A DNA stretch of 7,409 bases from Verrucomicrobiota bacterium. GTDB taxonomy: Bacteria > Verrucomicrobiota > Verrucomicrobiia > Limisphaerales > UBA9464. Position numbers and translations under genes: made by a program. The stretch is from NCBI GenBank assembly GCA_017302195.1, contig JAFLEG010000207.1:1-7409 (forward strand). The letters are read 5' to 3'. Of the stretch, positions 1 to 6,015 are shown piece by piece (within the stretch, counting starts at the first letter, position 1; each line of letters opens with the position of its first letter). The notes under the pieces are model-generated. The model was not told the DNA's origin and ran no database searches. It worked only from the letters and a program-made list of their open reading frames with translations.

Positions 1-1477
1 CCCGAAGTTCCAGCGCCAGCCAGGACCCCACCGCCTTCAGGATGGCGCCGCCGGTTTCACGCTCGGGGAGGAACCCGTTCAGCAGAAAGCGCTCTCCGGC
101 ATTGGCGCGGCCGAAGACACCGCGGGCACGACGTTCACGGGCCATGGCGGCGAGGCGACGGTTATAGCGGCGCATGAGCCGGTAGGGAATCTCGCTCGGT
201 CCCAGCGAGAATACCGGGGCCAGCAGCGCGGCCGCACCCCGCTCCAGCGGCTGCGAGACCACTCCTGCGTAGTAGAGCGCCAGATCGAGGCGGAAGCCGA
301 TGCGCAACAGCTCGAAATCGCCCATCCAGTCGTATTTGTCCCGGTAGATGGCGTCGAACCAGCGCTCATAGCTCCGATGAAAGTCACGGTTGAAGGCGGC
401 GATGTGTTCGGACGGATCGGCGCCTCCGAGGGCATGCAGGACGAGATCGGCGGCGCGGGTCACGGTGTAGCTGAGCCAGTCCATTCCCGGACTGTAGAAT
501 GGATCCAGAAAGGCGGCGGCGTCCCCGACCAGGACCGCTCCCGGAGTGGCATACACCGAACTGGAGTAGGCGAGGTTTGCCCGGAACTTCACATCCCCTT
601 CCACCGGCTCCGCATCGCCCAGGATCTCCCCGGCGGCGGGGTGGGCGCAGAGGAACTCCTTCAGACGTCTTCCCAGCGGCGCCGGTCCTTCCGGGAACCG
701 CACCCGACGCTGGTCGAAGACCACTCCGGCGGAGGTGTCACCGCCCTTGAGCGGGATGAACCAGGCCCACCAGCCGTCGCCCACGATATGGTTGGTGGCG
801 GTGGTCCGGATTCCCCGGCAGGCCGCGGCCCAGTCCGGAAACCGCCGGGCAAGGTCCAGTCCGTCCCAGTCCTTGACGCCCGTCCAGCGGGCCCACGCGG
901 CGCTGGTCGGATGTGCCTCGTTGCGCCGGAACCAGCCTTCCTGACGGGAGAGCAGGCAGGTGAATCCGGAGGCATCCACCACCCAGCGAGCGGAGACCCT
1001 GCGTCGGCCCGATTCGGTTTCAACCTCCGCCTCCTGGAGACCGCCCGGAACAAGGTGCACCCGCAGGGCCTTGGCGGGGCGCCACAGCACCGCACCCGCC
1101 GCGACGGCGCGGCGCAGCACCTCCTCGTCGAGCGTGCTGCGGTCCACCTGCCAGGCCGGCACCCGCGCGAGATAGCGTCCGCCGATCTCCGAGCAGTCCG
1201 CCAGGGATCGGGCATTGTCTCGCGAGAACCAGAACCGCATGCCCTGCTTGGTGAGCTGGGTCTCGTTGAGGAACTGCGTGAGGCCGAGCACCCGGCTGAG
1301 GAAATACCCGCTGATCTCCACCGTCGCCTCGCCCACGCGTCGCGGAAAGCGGACCGATTTCTCGACCACGATCACCCGCAGATCCGGACGCTCCCGCAGC
1401 AGCAGGGTGGCCGTCGCCGCGCCGGCAAGCGAACCGCCCAAGACCAGCACATCGCAGTCGGGTGGCGCCGTCTCCAT
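1..1477 (-). CDS. Flavin-dependent halogenase-like FAD oxidoreductase, 3' end cut by window edge
   Basis: The frame gives 492 codons from the ATG at 1477 and is still open at base 1, so the C-terminus lies outside. The Rossmann FAD site starts near residue 9 (VLVLGGSLAG, residues 10-19; a Ser replaces the middle glycine of GxGxxG), followed by VVEK at the end of beta-2 and VGEATVE (48-54). Three features match flavin-dependent halogenases: Lys77 in TKQGMRF, placed like the catalytic lysine of PrnA/RebH; WAWFIP at 237-242 (WxWxIP); and F323-x2-P326-x2-S329-x-G331 after the FAD-binding VGDAA. Family knowledge: such enzymes use reduced flavin, O2 and halide to halogenate aromatic substrates, but many homologues are hydroxylases or reductases. 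No substrate can be read from the sequence and no flavin reductase is adjacent. There is no strong Shine-Dalgarno at the ATG. The start is supported by the nucleotide-binding fold beginning directly after it. The superfamily is secure; halogenation is a hypothesis. Confidence 0.85.
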   Translation of the reverse strand, partial: METAPPDCDVLVLGGSLAGAATATLLLRERPDLRVIVVEKSVRFPRRVGEATVEISGYFLSRVLGLTQFLNETQLTKQGMRFWFSRDNARSLADCSEIGGRYLARVPAWQVDRSTLDEEVLRRAVAAGAVLWRPAKALRVHLVPGGLQEAEVETESGRRRVSARWVVDASGFTCLLSRQEGWFRRNEAHPTSAAWARWTGVKDWDGLDLARRFPDWAAACRGIRTTATNHIVGDGWWAWFIPLKGGDTSAGVVFDQRRVRFPEGPAPLGRRLKEFLCAHPAAGEILGDAEPVEGDVKFRANLAYSSSVYATPGAVLVGDAAAFLDPFYSPGMDWLSYTVTRAADLVLHALGGADPSEHIAAFNRDFHRSYERWFDAIYRDKYDWMGDFELLRIGFRLDLALYYAGVVSQPLERGAAALLAPVFSLGPSEIPYRLMRRYNRRLAAMARERRARGVFGRANAGERFLLNGFLPERETGGAILKAVGSWLALELR

Positions 1478-1712
1478 GGGTCGAGGGTTTCCGTCAGGAC
1501 GCTGCCTGGCGAGCCCGATCCTCCCGCCTTCGCGATGGGAGGGTTGGGGTGTCGCCGGCCCTGTTCAGGTCCGCGCCCACCACCAGGTGAGTCCCACCCG
1601 GAGCCCGAGGGTTGGACCTGGGCACATCCTCCGACTCACCCCCGGTCTTCCCTGACCCGCGGCCTGGACTTGATCGGGGACCGCAACATGCGATCCCTCC
1701 CGAGATCCGAGA
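1478..1712. other. Intergenic region with hairpins
   Basis: This 235-bp GC-rich gap separates the stop of the outer membrane channel gene from the start of the halogenase-like gene, both on the minus strand. It holds a two-part hairpin (1583-1621), a weaker 6-bp stem (1520-1525 with 1537-1542), a segment resembling the end of the glycosyltransferase gene (1558-1578), and a heptamer duplication at its right edge. No T-rich terminator tail and no convincing -35/-10 pair was seen. No coding sequence is credible here. Confidence 0.6.
1583..1621. other. Two-part imperfect hairpin upstream of the halogenase-like gene
   Basis: CCAGGT (1583-1588) pairs perfectly with ACCTGG (1616-1621). Inside it, CCCACCC (1593-1599) pairs with GGGTTGG (1609-1615) with one C/T mismatch, around a 9-nt loop, leaving a 4-nt bulge (1589-1592) on one side. 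That makes 12 pairs in total. It lies about 90 bp after the channel gene stop and about 105 bp before the halogenase-like start in the direction of transcription. No T tract follows on either strand, so it is not a canonical intrinsic terminator. A transcript-processing, attenuator or repeat-element role is possible. In GC-rich DNA such a fold can also arise by chance. Confidence 0.4.
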
Positions 1713-1714
1713 TC
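1701..1714. repeat. Tandem heptamer pair at the channel gene stop codon
   Basis: Two exact copies of CGAGATC lie head to tail (1701-1707 and 1708-1714), with a related GATC-containing segment just to the left (near 1692). The stop codon of the channel gene (1713-1715 on the complement) begins inside the second copy. Another set of GATC-centred heptamers covers the ferredoxin stop codon near the right end of the window. Confidence 0.55.
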
Positions 1715-3260
1715 ACTGCATATTGATCCGAACCCCAAGGCGATCGAGCGTGGAGCCCTCATCGCGGAAGAGCACGCTCATCGCCCGGAAGTAGTCGGCC
1801 AGGGCCCGGACCTCATCCCGGCTGGCCGTGGTGAGATCGCGCTGGAGGCGCAGCACCTCAAACGTCGTGCTCTTGCCATTCTCCAGTTTCTTCTGCTCGG
1901 CATCGAGCGCCGCCTCGGCGTAGATGCGGGCCTGCCGGGTGGCCGTGATGCGCTCGAAGGAGGTCTGGGCGGCCAGGATCTCGTTGTCGAGCGCGACCAT
2001 GATGTTCTGTTCAAGCTGCTTGTGGCGCAGGACCAGACGCTCGCGCTCGACCTTGGCGGAACGGAAGCTGTTCCGGGCGGACCGGTTGCCCAGCGGGAAG
2101 GTCAGGATCGCCCCGATGCCGTAGCTCTTGTTCTCCACGTTGGCGATGTCATGCAGCGATTCCCCGACAATGGTGTCGCGGTTGTCGTAGGTGGCGCCGC
2201 CGGCCTGGTTCTGGGCCGACAGACCGAAGGTTCCCTGGAGATCCAGCGTCGGGAACATCTGGTTCCTGCGGAAACGCACGGTGACGTTCTGTTTCTCCAT
2301 CTCCAGTTGGGACTGAATGATGTCCGGACGCTGGGTCAGCCCCCGGGTCCAGCTTTCCTGGCGGTTGAACGGATAGGGCTGGGCCCGGAAGGCATCCGAC
2401 GGCTGGAAGGTGGTGTCGGCCAGCTCAGAGTAGTCGGAGGTCATCAGGCGCTTCAGCGTGTTCTGCGCCACATTGTACACCTGCTGGGCGCTGATGAGAT
2501 CCGCGCGGCTTTGGGCGACCTGGGCCTCGGCCTGCTTCTCCTCGAGCGGCGCCATGGCACCGACCTCGACCCGCTTGCGGTTTTCCATCAGCAGCCGCTC
2601 CGCCAGGCTGACGGCCTGGCGCTGCACCTCGACCCCTTTCACCGCCGCCGCCAGATCGTAGTAGCCGAGCTGGACGTCGGCCGCTGTGGTGATGAGCTGC
2701 GCCCGGATGGACTGTTCCTCCTGAAGGAGCGTCTTCTTGTTCAGCGAGATGGCCCAACGGGCATTATCAATCCAGAAGTCCCGGAGCAGCGGCTGGGTGA
2801 GAGTGATTCCAGCCGAGGCGGGTGCGATGGCCTGGTAGCCGAAGGTCTGATCGCCGAAGATGTTGGTGCCCGTTCCGAATTTGCTGCGCTGGGAGAACAG
2901 CCGGCCGAAGAGCTGATAGTCAGCGCCGGTGGGCAGCAGACCCTGGAGTCCCAGGGTGCCGTCCTGAGACCAGTTGACGTTGCCCGGAATGGGGATCTGG
3001 CCGACGCCCGTCTGGCCGGGCTGGTTGTTCTTGTCCGCCCCGTAGTTGAAGCTGAAGTTCGGATCGTACGCGCCGAAGCTGCCCGCCAGATTCAGTTCGG
3101 CGAGCTCGGGGGAGTAGCGGATGATCTGGATCTCCAGGTTGTTCTGGAAGGCGAGCTGCACGCATTGTTCCAGGGAAATGGGCCGGGTATCAGCCGCTCT
3201 GGACAGGGTGCCGGCGCCCAATGCCAGCAAGGCCAGGCCCAGTTTCGTGCAGGAATTCAT
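1713..3260 (-). CDS. TolC-family outer membrane efflux protein (OEP)
   Basis: 515 aa, a normal to slightly long size for the family. An N-terminal signal peptide is visible: a basic start, the hydrophobic stretch LGLALLALGAG (7-17), and a likely signal peptidase I site after SRA (20-22). The two OEP repeats follow. The first opens with ISLEQCVQLAFQNN (28-41) and includes the helix around GAMAPLEEKQAEAQVAQ (234-250). The second includes the family signature RPDI (311-314), FPTLDLQG (336-343) and NGKSTTFEVL (461-470). By family knowledge it forms a trimeric outer-membrane barrel with a periplasmic alpha-helical tunnel, the exit duct for RND, ABC or MFS exporters. No membrane-fusion protein or pump gene lies beside it here, so the substrate is unknown. 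The start is ATG with no clear Shine-Dalgarno. An 8-bp inverted repeat lies 33 bp upstream. Transport of products of the neighbouring flavoenzymes is only an inference. Confidence 0.93.
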   Translation of the reverse strand: MNSCTKLGLALLALGAGTLSRAADTRPISLEQCVQLAFQNNLEIQIIRYSPELAELNLAGSFGAYDPNFSFNYGADKNNQPGQTGVGQIPIPGNVNWSQDGTLGLQGLLPTGADYQLFGRLFSQRSKFGTGTNIFGDQTFGYQAIAPASAGITLTQPLLRDFWIDNARWAISLNKKTLLQEEQSIRAQLITTAADVQLGYYDLAAAVKGVEVQRQAVSLAERLLMENRKRVEVGAMAPLEEKQAEAQVAQSRADLISAQQVYNVAQNTLKRLMTSDYSELADTTFQPSDAFRAQPYPFNRQESWTRGLTQRPDIIQSQLEMEKQNVTVRFRRNQMFPTLDLQGTFGLSAQNQAGGATYDNRDTIVGESLHDIANVENKSYGIGAILTFPLGNRSARNSFRSAKVERERLVLRHKQLEQNIMVALDNEILAAQTSFERITATRQARIYAEAALDAEQKKLENGKSTTFEVLRLQRDLTTASRDEVRALADYFRAMSVLFRDEGSTLDRLGVRINMQ

Positions 3261-3292
3261 TCTGGAATCAGAGTGAGGACTTTGCCAATGAG

Positions 3293-3312
3293 GGTCAAAC
3301 GGGAGTTTGACC
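3293..3312. promoter_or_regulatory. Perfect 8-bp inverted repeat, candidate operator for the channel gene
   Basis: GGTCAAAC (3293-3300) and GTTTGACC (3305-3312) are exact inverted copies separated by GGGA. The 20-bp site ends 32 bp before the channel start codon, where operators of TetR-, MarR- or other dimeric repressors of efflux genes often lie. One arm contains a TTGACC -35-like hexamer, so a bound protein would cover it. With no T tract on either side it is a poor intrinsic terminator. The binding protein is unknown. Confidence 0.5.
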
Positions 3313-3409
3313 GGTGCGATGAGGACCCGTGCCGCAGGCCGATGGTTTCAGGGCGAATGGACCAGGATGCCTTTCGATCAGGGACGATGGTGCCGGCTCT
3401 CCAATTCAG

Positions 3410-3424
3410 TTCCGTTCCATTCCA
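3410..3424. repeat. Three-copy TTCCR pentamer run
   Basis: TTCCG, TTCCA, TTCCA lie head to tail at 3410-3424, followed by TC. The run is in the non-coding gap about 150 bp upstream of the channel gene and just downstream of the COG2907-type gene. It is short enough to be chance; no role is claimed. Confidence 0.35.
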
Positions 3425-3525
3425 TCGCTCGCATGGAGGCGGGCCGGGGACCAAGGGGTCAGCCGCAAACCACTTCGGGCTCTCCCCGGCTCGTTCTCGA
3501 TCGGGTCCACCATCCGGGACGGGCC

Positions 3526-4818
3526 TCACGGCACCTCGTCCAGGGCCCGGGCGCAGTCCAGCGCGGCACTAAAGGCGTCCTCGTGGAATCCGTACCGAAA
3601 GTAGCTGCCGGCAAAACGGACGGCCGGGGTGGCCGGGCGCCGGTTGAGCGCGGGCAGCTCCGCCTGGGCGCGGATCGCCGCCCGGTTGAAGAGCGGATGC
3701 TCATAGGGGATCTGACGCAGGATGCGCTCCGGAGAGACGCTGTGCCCGCCATTGATGGAGACAAAGTAGGGCACCGGCCCGCCCAGGCCCTGCAGGCGGT
3801 TCATCCAGTACACGGTCTGCGACCGAGTCCCGCCGTCCGGCGCGGCCTCCACGCGGTGGTTCCACGACGACCAGGCGAGGCGCGTCCGGGGCATCACCGA
3901 AGGGTCGGTGTGGACGGTCGCGAGATTGCGCTGGTAGCGGAACGCGCCAAGCACCCGGCGCTCGTCATTGTCCGCATCGGACAGGAGAGCGAGCGACTGG
4001 TCGGCATGGCAGGCCAGGATGACCCGGTCGAAGGATTCCCTCCTTCCGTCGCCGGTGGTCACCGACGCGCCGCCATCGGAGGTTCGGACCACCGAGCGCA
4101 CGGGTGCCTTCAGTTGGATCACGTTGCCGAGATGCGGCTCCAGGCGGCGGATGTACTCGCGCGCGCCGCCATCCACCGTCCACCACGGATGCTGGGTGTG
4201 CAGACCCAGAAAGCCATGGTTGTGGAAGAATCGCAGGAGCGTGGTGGCCGGAAATTCGAGCATCACGTCCGGCGGCGTGCTCCACACGGCGCTGCTCATG
4301 GGCACCAGATACAGGTCGAGCAGGTCGGGTCCATAACCCCGCCGGGCGACGTAATCCCCGAGGGAGACGTCCTCCCAGAGGGGATCTGCCAGCGCCGCGA
4401 CCGCCTCCCGGTTGAACCGGTGAATGGCAGACAACAGGCGCCAGAATCTGGGACGCACCAGGTTTTGACGCTGGGCAAAGAGGTGGTTCCATCCCGAGCC
4501 GCAGAACTCCAGTCCCGAAGGCAGGTGCTGGACGCTGAAGGACATCACGGTGGGTTTCACCGGCACCTGAAGGGCCTCGAAAAATCGGCACAGATTCGGG
4601 TAGGTCACCCGGTTGAACACCATGAATCCGGTGTCAAAGGCAACCCGTCCGGCGGGACCATCCACATCCATCGTGCAGGTGTGGCCGCCGGCGTAGTCTG
4701 CCTGCTCCAGCAGGGTCAGATCGAAGCGGTCCCGGAGAAACCAGGCGCATCCCAGGCCTGCGATGCCTGTCCCGATGATGGCCAGTCGCGGTTTGCCGGC
4801 GCCGGAGGGGGAGGCCAC
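3526..4818 (-). CDS. FAD-binding oxidoreductase, amine-oxidase fold, COG2907-like
   Basis: 430 aa, the usual size for this family. The FAD-binding Rossmann motif is at the N-terminus: IIGTGIAGLGCAWFL (14-28), then LLEQADYAGGHT (36-47), with Glu38 placed to bind the adenosine ribose. Further family hallmarks are FDTGFMVFNRVTYPNL (61-76) and WWTVDGGAREYIRRL (212-226). These match predicted NAD/FAD-binding proteins of COG2907, often found beside cyclopropane-fatty-acid-synthase-like methyltransferases and DUF1365 proteins. From memory, a related flavoprotein (UfaD) acts in furan fatty acid synthesis in Rhodobacter. An acyl-chain redox role is therefore plausible, not shown. No methyltransferase or DUF1365 gene is present here; a desaturase gene ends 39 bp upstream and the two are probably co-transcribed. 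The start is GTG: an in-frame TGA, which is also the desaturase stop, lies 42 bp upstream with no ATG between. No Shine-Dalgarno was recognised. Confidence 0.85.
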   Translation of the reverse strand: MASPSGAGKPRLAIIGTGIAGLGCAWFLRDRFDLTLLEQADYAGGHTCTMDVDGPAGRVAFDTGFMVFNRVTYPNLCRFFEALQVPVKPTVMSFSVQHLPSGLEFCGSGWNHLFAQRQNLVRPRFWRLLSAIHRFNREAVAALADPLWEDVSLGDYVARRGYGPDLLDLYLVPMSSAVWSTPPDVMLEFPATTLLRFFHNHGFLGLHTQHPWWTVDGGAREYIRRLEPHLGNVIQLKAPVRSVVRTSDGGASVTTGDGRRESFDRVILACHADQSLALLSDADNDERRVLGAFRYQRNLATVHTDPSVMPRTRLAWSSWNHRVEAAPDGGTRSQTVYWMNRLQGLGGPVPYFVSINGGHSVSPERILRQIPYEHPLFNRAAIRAQAELPALNRRPATPAVRFAGSYFRYGFHEDAFSAALDCARALDEVP

Positions 4819-4857
4819 GGAAGCCGGGGCTTGCGGAACCAGACAGGCCGAGGCCGC

Positions 4858-5841
4858 TCACCCGCGGCGCTCAGGCGGCAGTTGCTTCGCCTCCTGATAG
4901 GCTTCGCCCGGCACCGGTCGCAGATTCCAGATCAGGCCGGTCCAGGACATGACCTTGAGCAGATAGTAGGTGATGTCCACCTCCCACCAGTAGAATCCCT
5001 GTCGCACGCAGCCCATGTGGCGGTGATGGTTGTTGTGCCAGCCTTCGCCCAGGGTGATCAGGGAGAGCAGGAAGCTGTTGCGGCTGTCGTCGCCGGTGTC
5101 GTAGCGCTTGCGTCCCCACACGTGGGCCATGGAGTTGATGCAGGCGGTGCCGTGAAACAGCGCGGTGGTGCTGATGAAGAATCCCCAGACCAGCAACTGG
5201 AGTCCGTTGGTACCGAGCTGCGGGTAGGCGCGTCCCAACCAGTGACCGAAGAAGAAGACAGCCACGGCGAAGAGCACCGGGATCAGCGTGTCAAACCGGT
5301 TCAGGAACACCAGTTCCGGGAAGCGAGCCAGATCCTTCACGCGTTGATAATCGGTGGGGAAATTCTTGGAACTCGTGATCCACCCGATGTGGGACCAAAG
5401 AAAGCCATGCTGCCTCGGCGAGTGCTTGTCGTGCTCGTCGTCGGAGTGCGCATGGTGATGCCGGTGGGTGTAGGCCCACCACAGGGCGCCACGCTGCACG
5501 CAGGTGCCGGTCCAGAGGGCCAGCACAAACTGCCAGGCCCGGGAGGTCGAAAAGGTGCGATGCGAGAAGTAACGGTGCAGGAAACCGGTCACGGCAAACA
5601 TCCGCACCAGATACAGGAACACCGCGAAGCCGACGGCGAACCAGCTCCAGCCGGTCCAGAGGGCACCCAGGCACCCCAGGTGCAGGACGGCAAAGGGAAC
5701 ACAGCGAACCCATTCGATCTGGTCCGGGCGGGCCCGAAGCACCTCGGGATCCTCGGTCCGATAGTCGGTGTCGAACCAGTTGATCAGCAGCGTGAAGGCT
5801 CTGGAGATCGGATTGGACGTCGCGGCGGAAGGTTCGGACAT
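4858..5841 (-). CDS. Membrane fatty acid (acyl-CoA/acyl-lipid) desaturase, delta-9 type
   Basis: 327 aa from the ATG at 5841. It has the full di-iron desaturase signature: box 1 HRYFSH (89-94), box 2 HRHHH (126-130, HxxHH), box 3 HNNHH (269-273, HxxHH), and NSMAH (236-240), which carries additional metal ligands in stearoyl-CoA desaturases. The stretch from box 2 to HGFLWSHIGW (145-154) is arranged as in SCD1-type enzymes. Hydrophobic segments around 47-87, 103-122 and 186-230 supply the membrane anchors. The family inserts a cis double bond in a fatty acyl chain using O2 and two electrons from ferredoxin, cytochrome b5 or a reductase. The C-terminus has no cytochrome b5 or ferredoxin domain, so an external donor is needed; the ferredoxin gene to the right is a candidate. 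A TTG 60 bp upstream would extend it to 347 aa, but those residues look unstructured. The COG2907-type gene follows after 39 bp. Substrate and regiospecificity are unproven. Confidence 0.93.
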   Translation of the reverse strand: MSEPSAATSNPISRAFTLLINWFDTDYRTEDPEVLRARPDQIEWVRCVPFAVLHLGCLGALWTGWSWFAVGFAVFLYLVRMFAVTGFLHRYFSHRTFSTSRAWQFVLALWTGTCVQRGALWWAYTHRHHHAHSDDEHDKHSPRQHGFLWSHIGWITSSKNFPTDYQRVKDLARFPELVFLNRFDTLIPVLFAVAVFFFGHWLGRAYPQLGTNGLQLLVWGFFISTTALFHGTACINSMAHVWGRKRYDTGDDSRNSFLLSLITLGEGWHNNHHRHMGCVRQGFYWWEVDITYYLLKVMSWTGLIWNLRPVPGEAYQEAKQLPPERRG

Positions 5842-6015
5842 GGCAGCAAATACGGTCAGCCGGAATAGCAACGGACGCCCCGACTTTGAGCCGGGGTCCA
5901 ACCGTTGGGCACCCGCAGTTTGTCATGCATCCGGTCGAACTCCAGCCTGTGTTTGGAAAATGTTTTGGGGGAGTTTGCGATTCTGGCATGCGGAACCGGG
6001 CGTCGCGTCCGACAT
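5842..6015. promoter_or_regulatory. Gap between LysR gene and desaturase, probable desaturase promoter region
   Basis: This 174-bp gap contains an AT-rich island with a short palindrome, AAAA-TG-TTTT (5957-5966), about 115 bp upstream of the desaturase ATG. Its surroundings are much more GC-rich, which makes the island stand out as a possible regulator-binding or promoter-upstream site. No clear -35/-10 pair and no textbook T-N11-A LysR box was found. The size of the gap favours a separate promoter for the desaturase pair. Confidence 0.35.

Larger units (their letters stand above)
3261..3525. other. Intergenic region upstream of the channel gene
   Basis: This 265-bp gap lies between the COG2907-type gene and the channel gene, both on the minus strand. 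It contains an 8-bp perfect inverted repeat (3293-3312) and a three-copy pentamer run (3410-3424). The right arm of the inverted repeat, read on the minus strand, gives a -35-like TTGACC, but no good -10 is found 16-18 bp downstream. A 90-codon GTG-initiated frame covers the gap but has low-complexity, family-less sequence. The gap makes a separate promoter for the channel gene more likely than simple read-through. Confidence 0.5.

Noticed and set aside
1520..1542. CCTCCC/GGGAGG stem as a terminator
   Set aside because: It has only six solid pairs with an 11-base interior and no T tract on either strand, and lies close to the halogenase-like start rather than after a gene end.
377..1726. Plus-strand open frame of 449 codons opposite the halogenase-like gene
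   Set aside because: The complementary strand encodes a coherent flavoprotein over the same bases. The plus-strand product is Pro/Arg/Gly-rich with no domain.
1565..1762. Minus-strand 65-codon frame crossing the channel gene end
   Set aside because: It overlaps the channel gene in another frame and continues into the hairpin region. There is no recognisable family or ribosome binding site.
3257..3529. GTG-initiated 90-codon minus-strand frame overlapping the COG2907-type stop (GTGA) and filling the gap
   Set aside because: The stop-start overlap looks operon-like, but the product has no secondary-structure logic or known motif, there is no ribosome binding site, and it would cover the inverted repeat and the channel start.
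2022..3572. Plus-strand open frame of 516 codons opposite the channel gene
   Set aside because: It is antisense to a full TolC-family gene with signal peptide and family motifs. The translated product is repetitive and resembles no family.
4409..4425. CCGGTT-G-AACCGG palindrome
   Set aside because: It falls inside the FAD oxidoreductase coding sequence and is explained by codon choice in GC-rich DNA.
3307..5868. Very long plus-strand open frame (853 codons) opposite the FAD oxidoreductase and desaturase genes
   Set aside because: It is antisense to two genes with clear family motifs, has low-complexity Gly/Arg/His/Gln-rich sequence and no recognisable domain. It is a by-product of GC-rich third codon positions.
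5842..5901. TTG start extending the desaturase by 20 residues
   Set aside because: The added residues look random, TTG is weak, and neither candidate has a good Shine-Dalgarno. The ATG gives a typical desaturase N-terminus.
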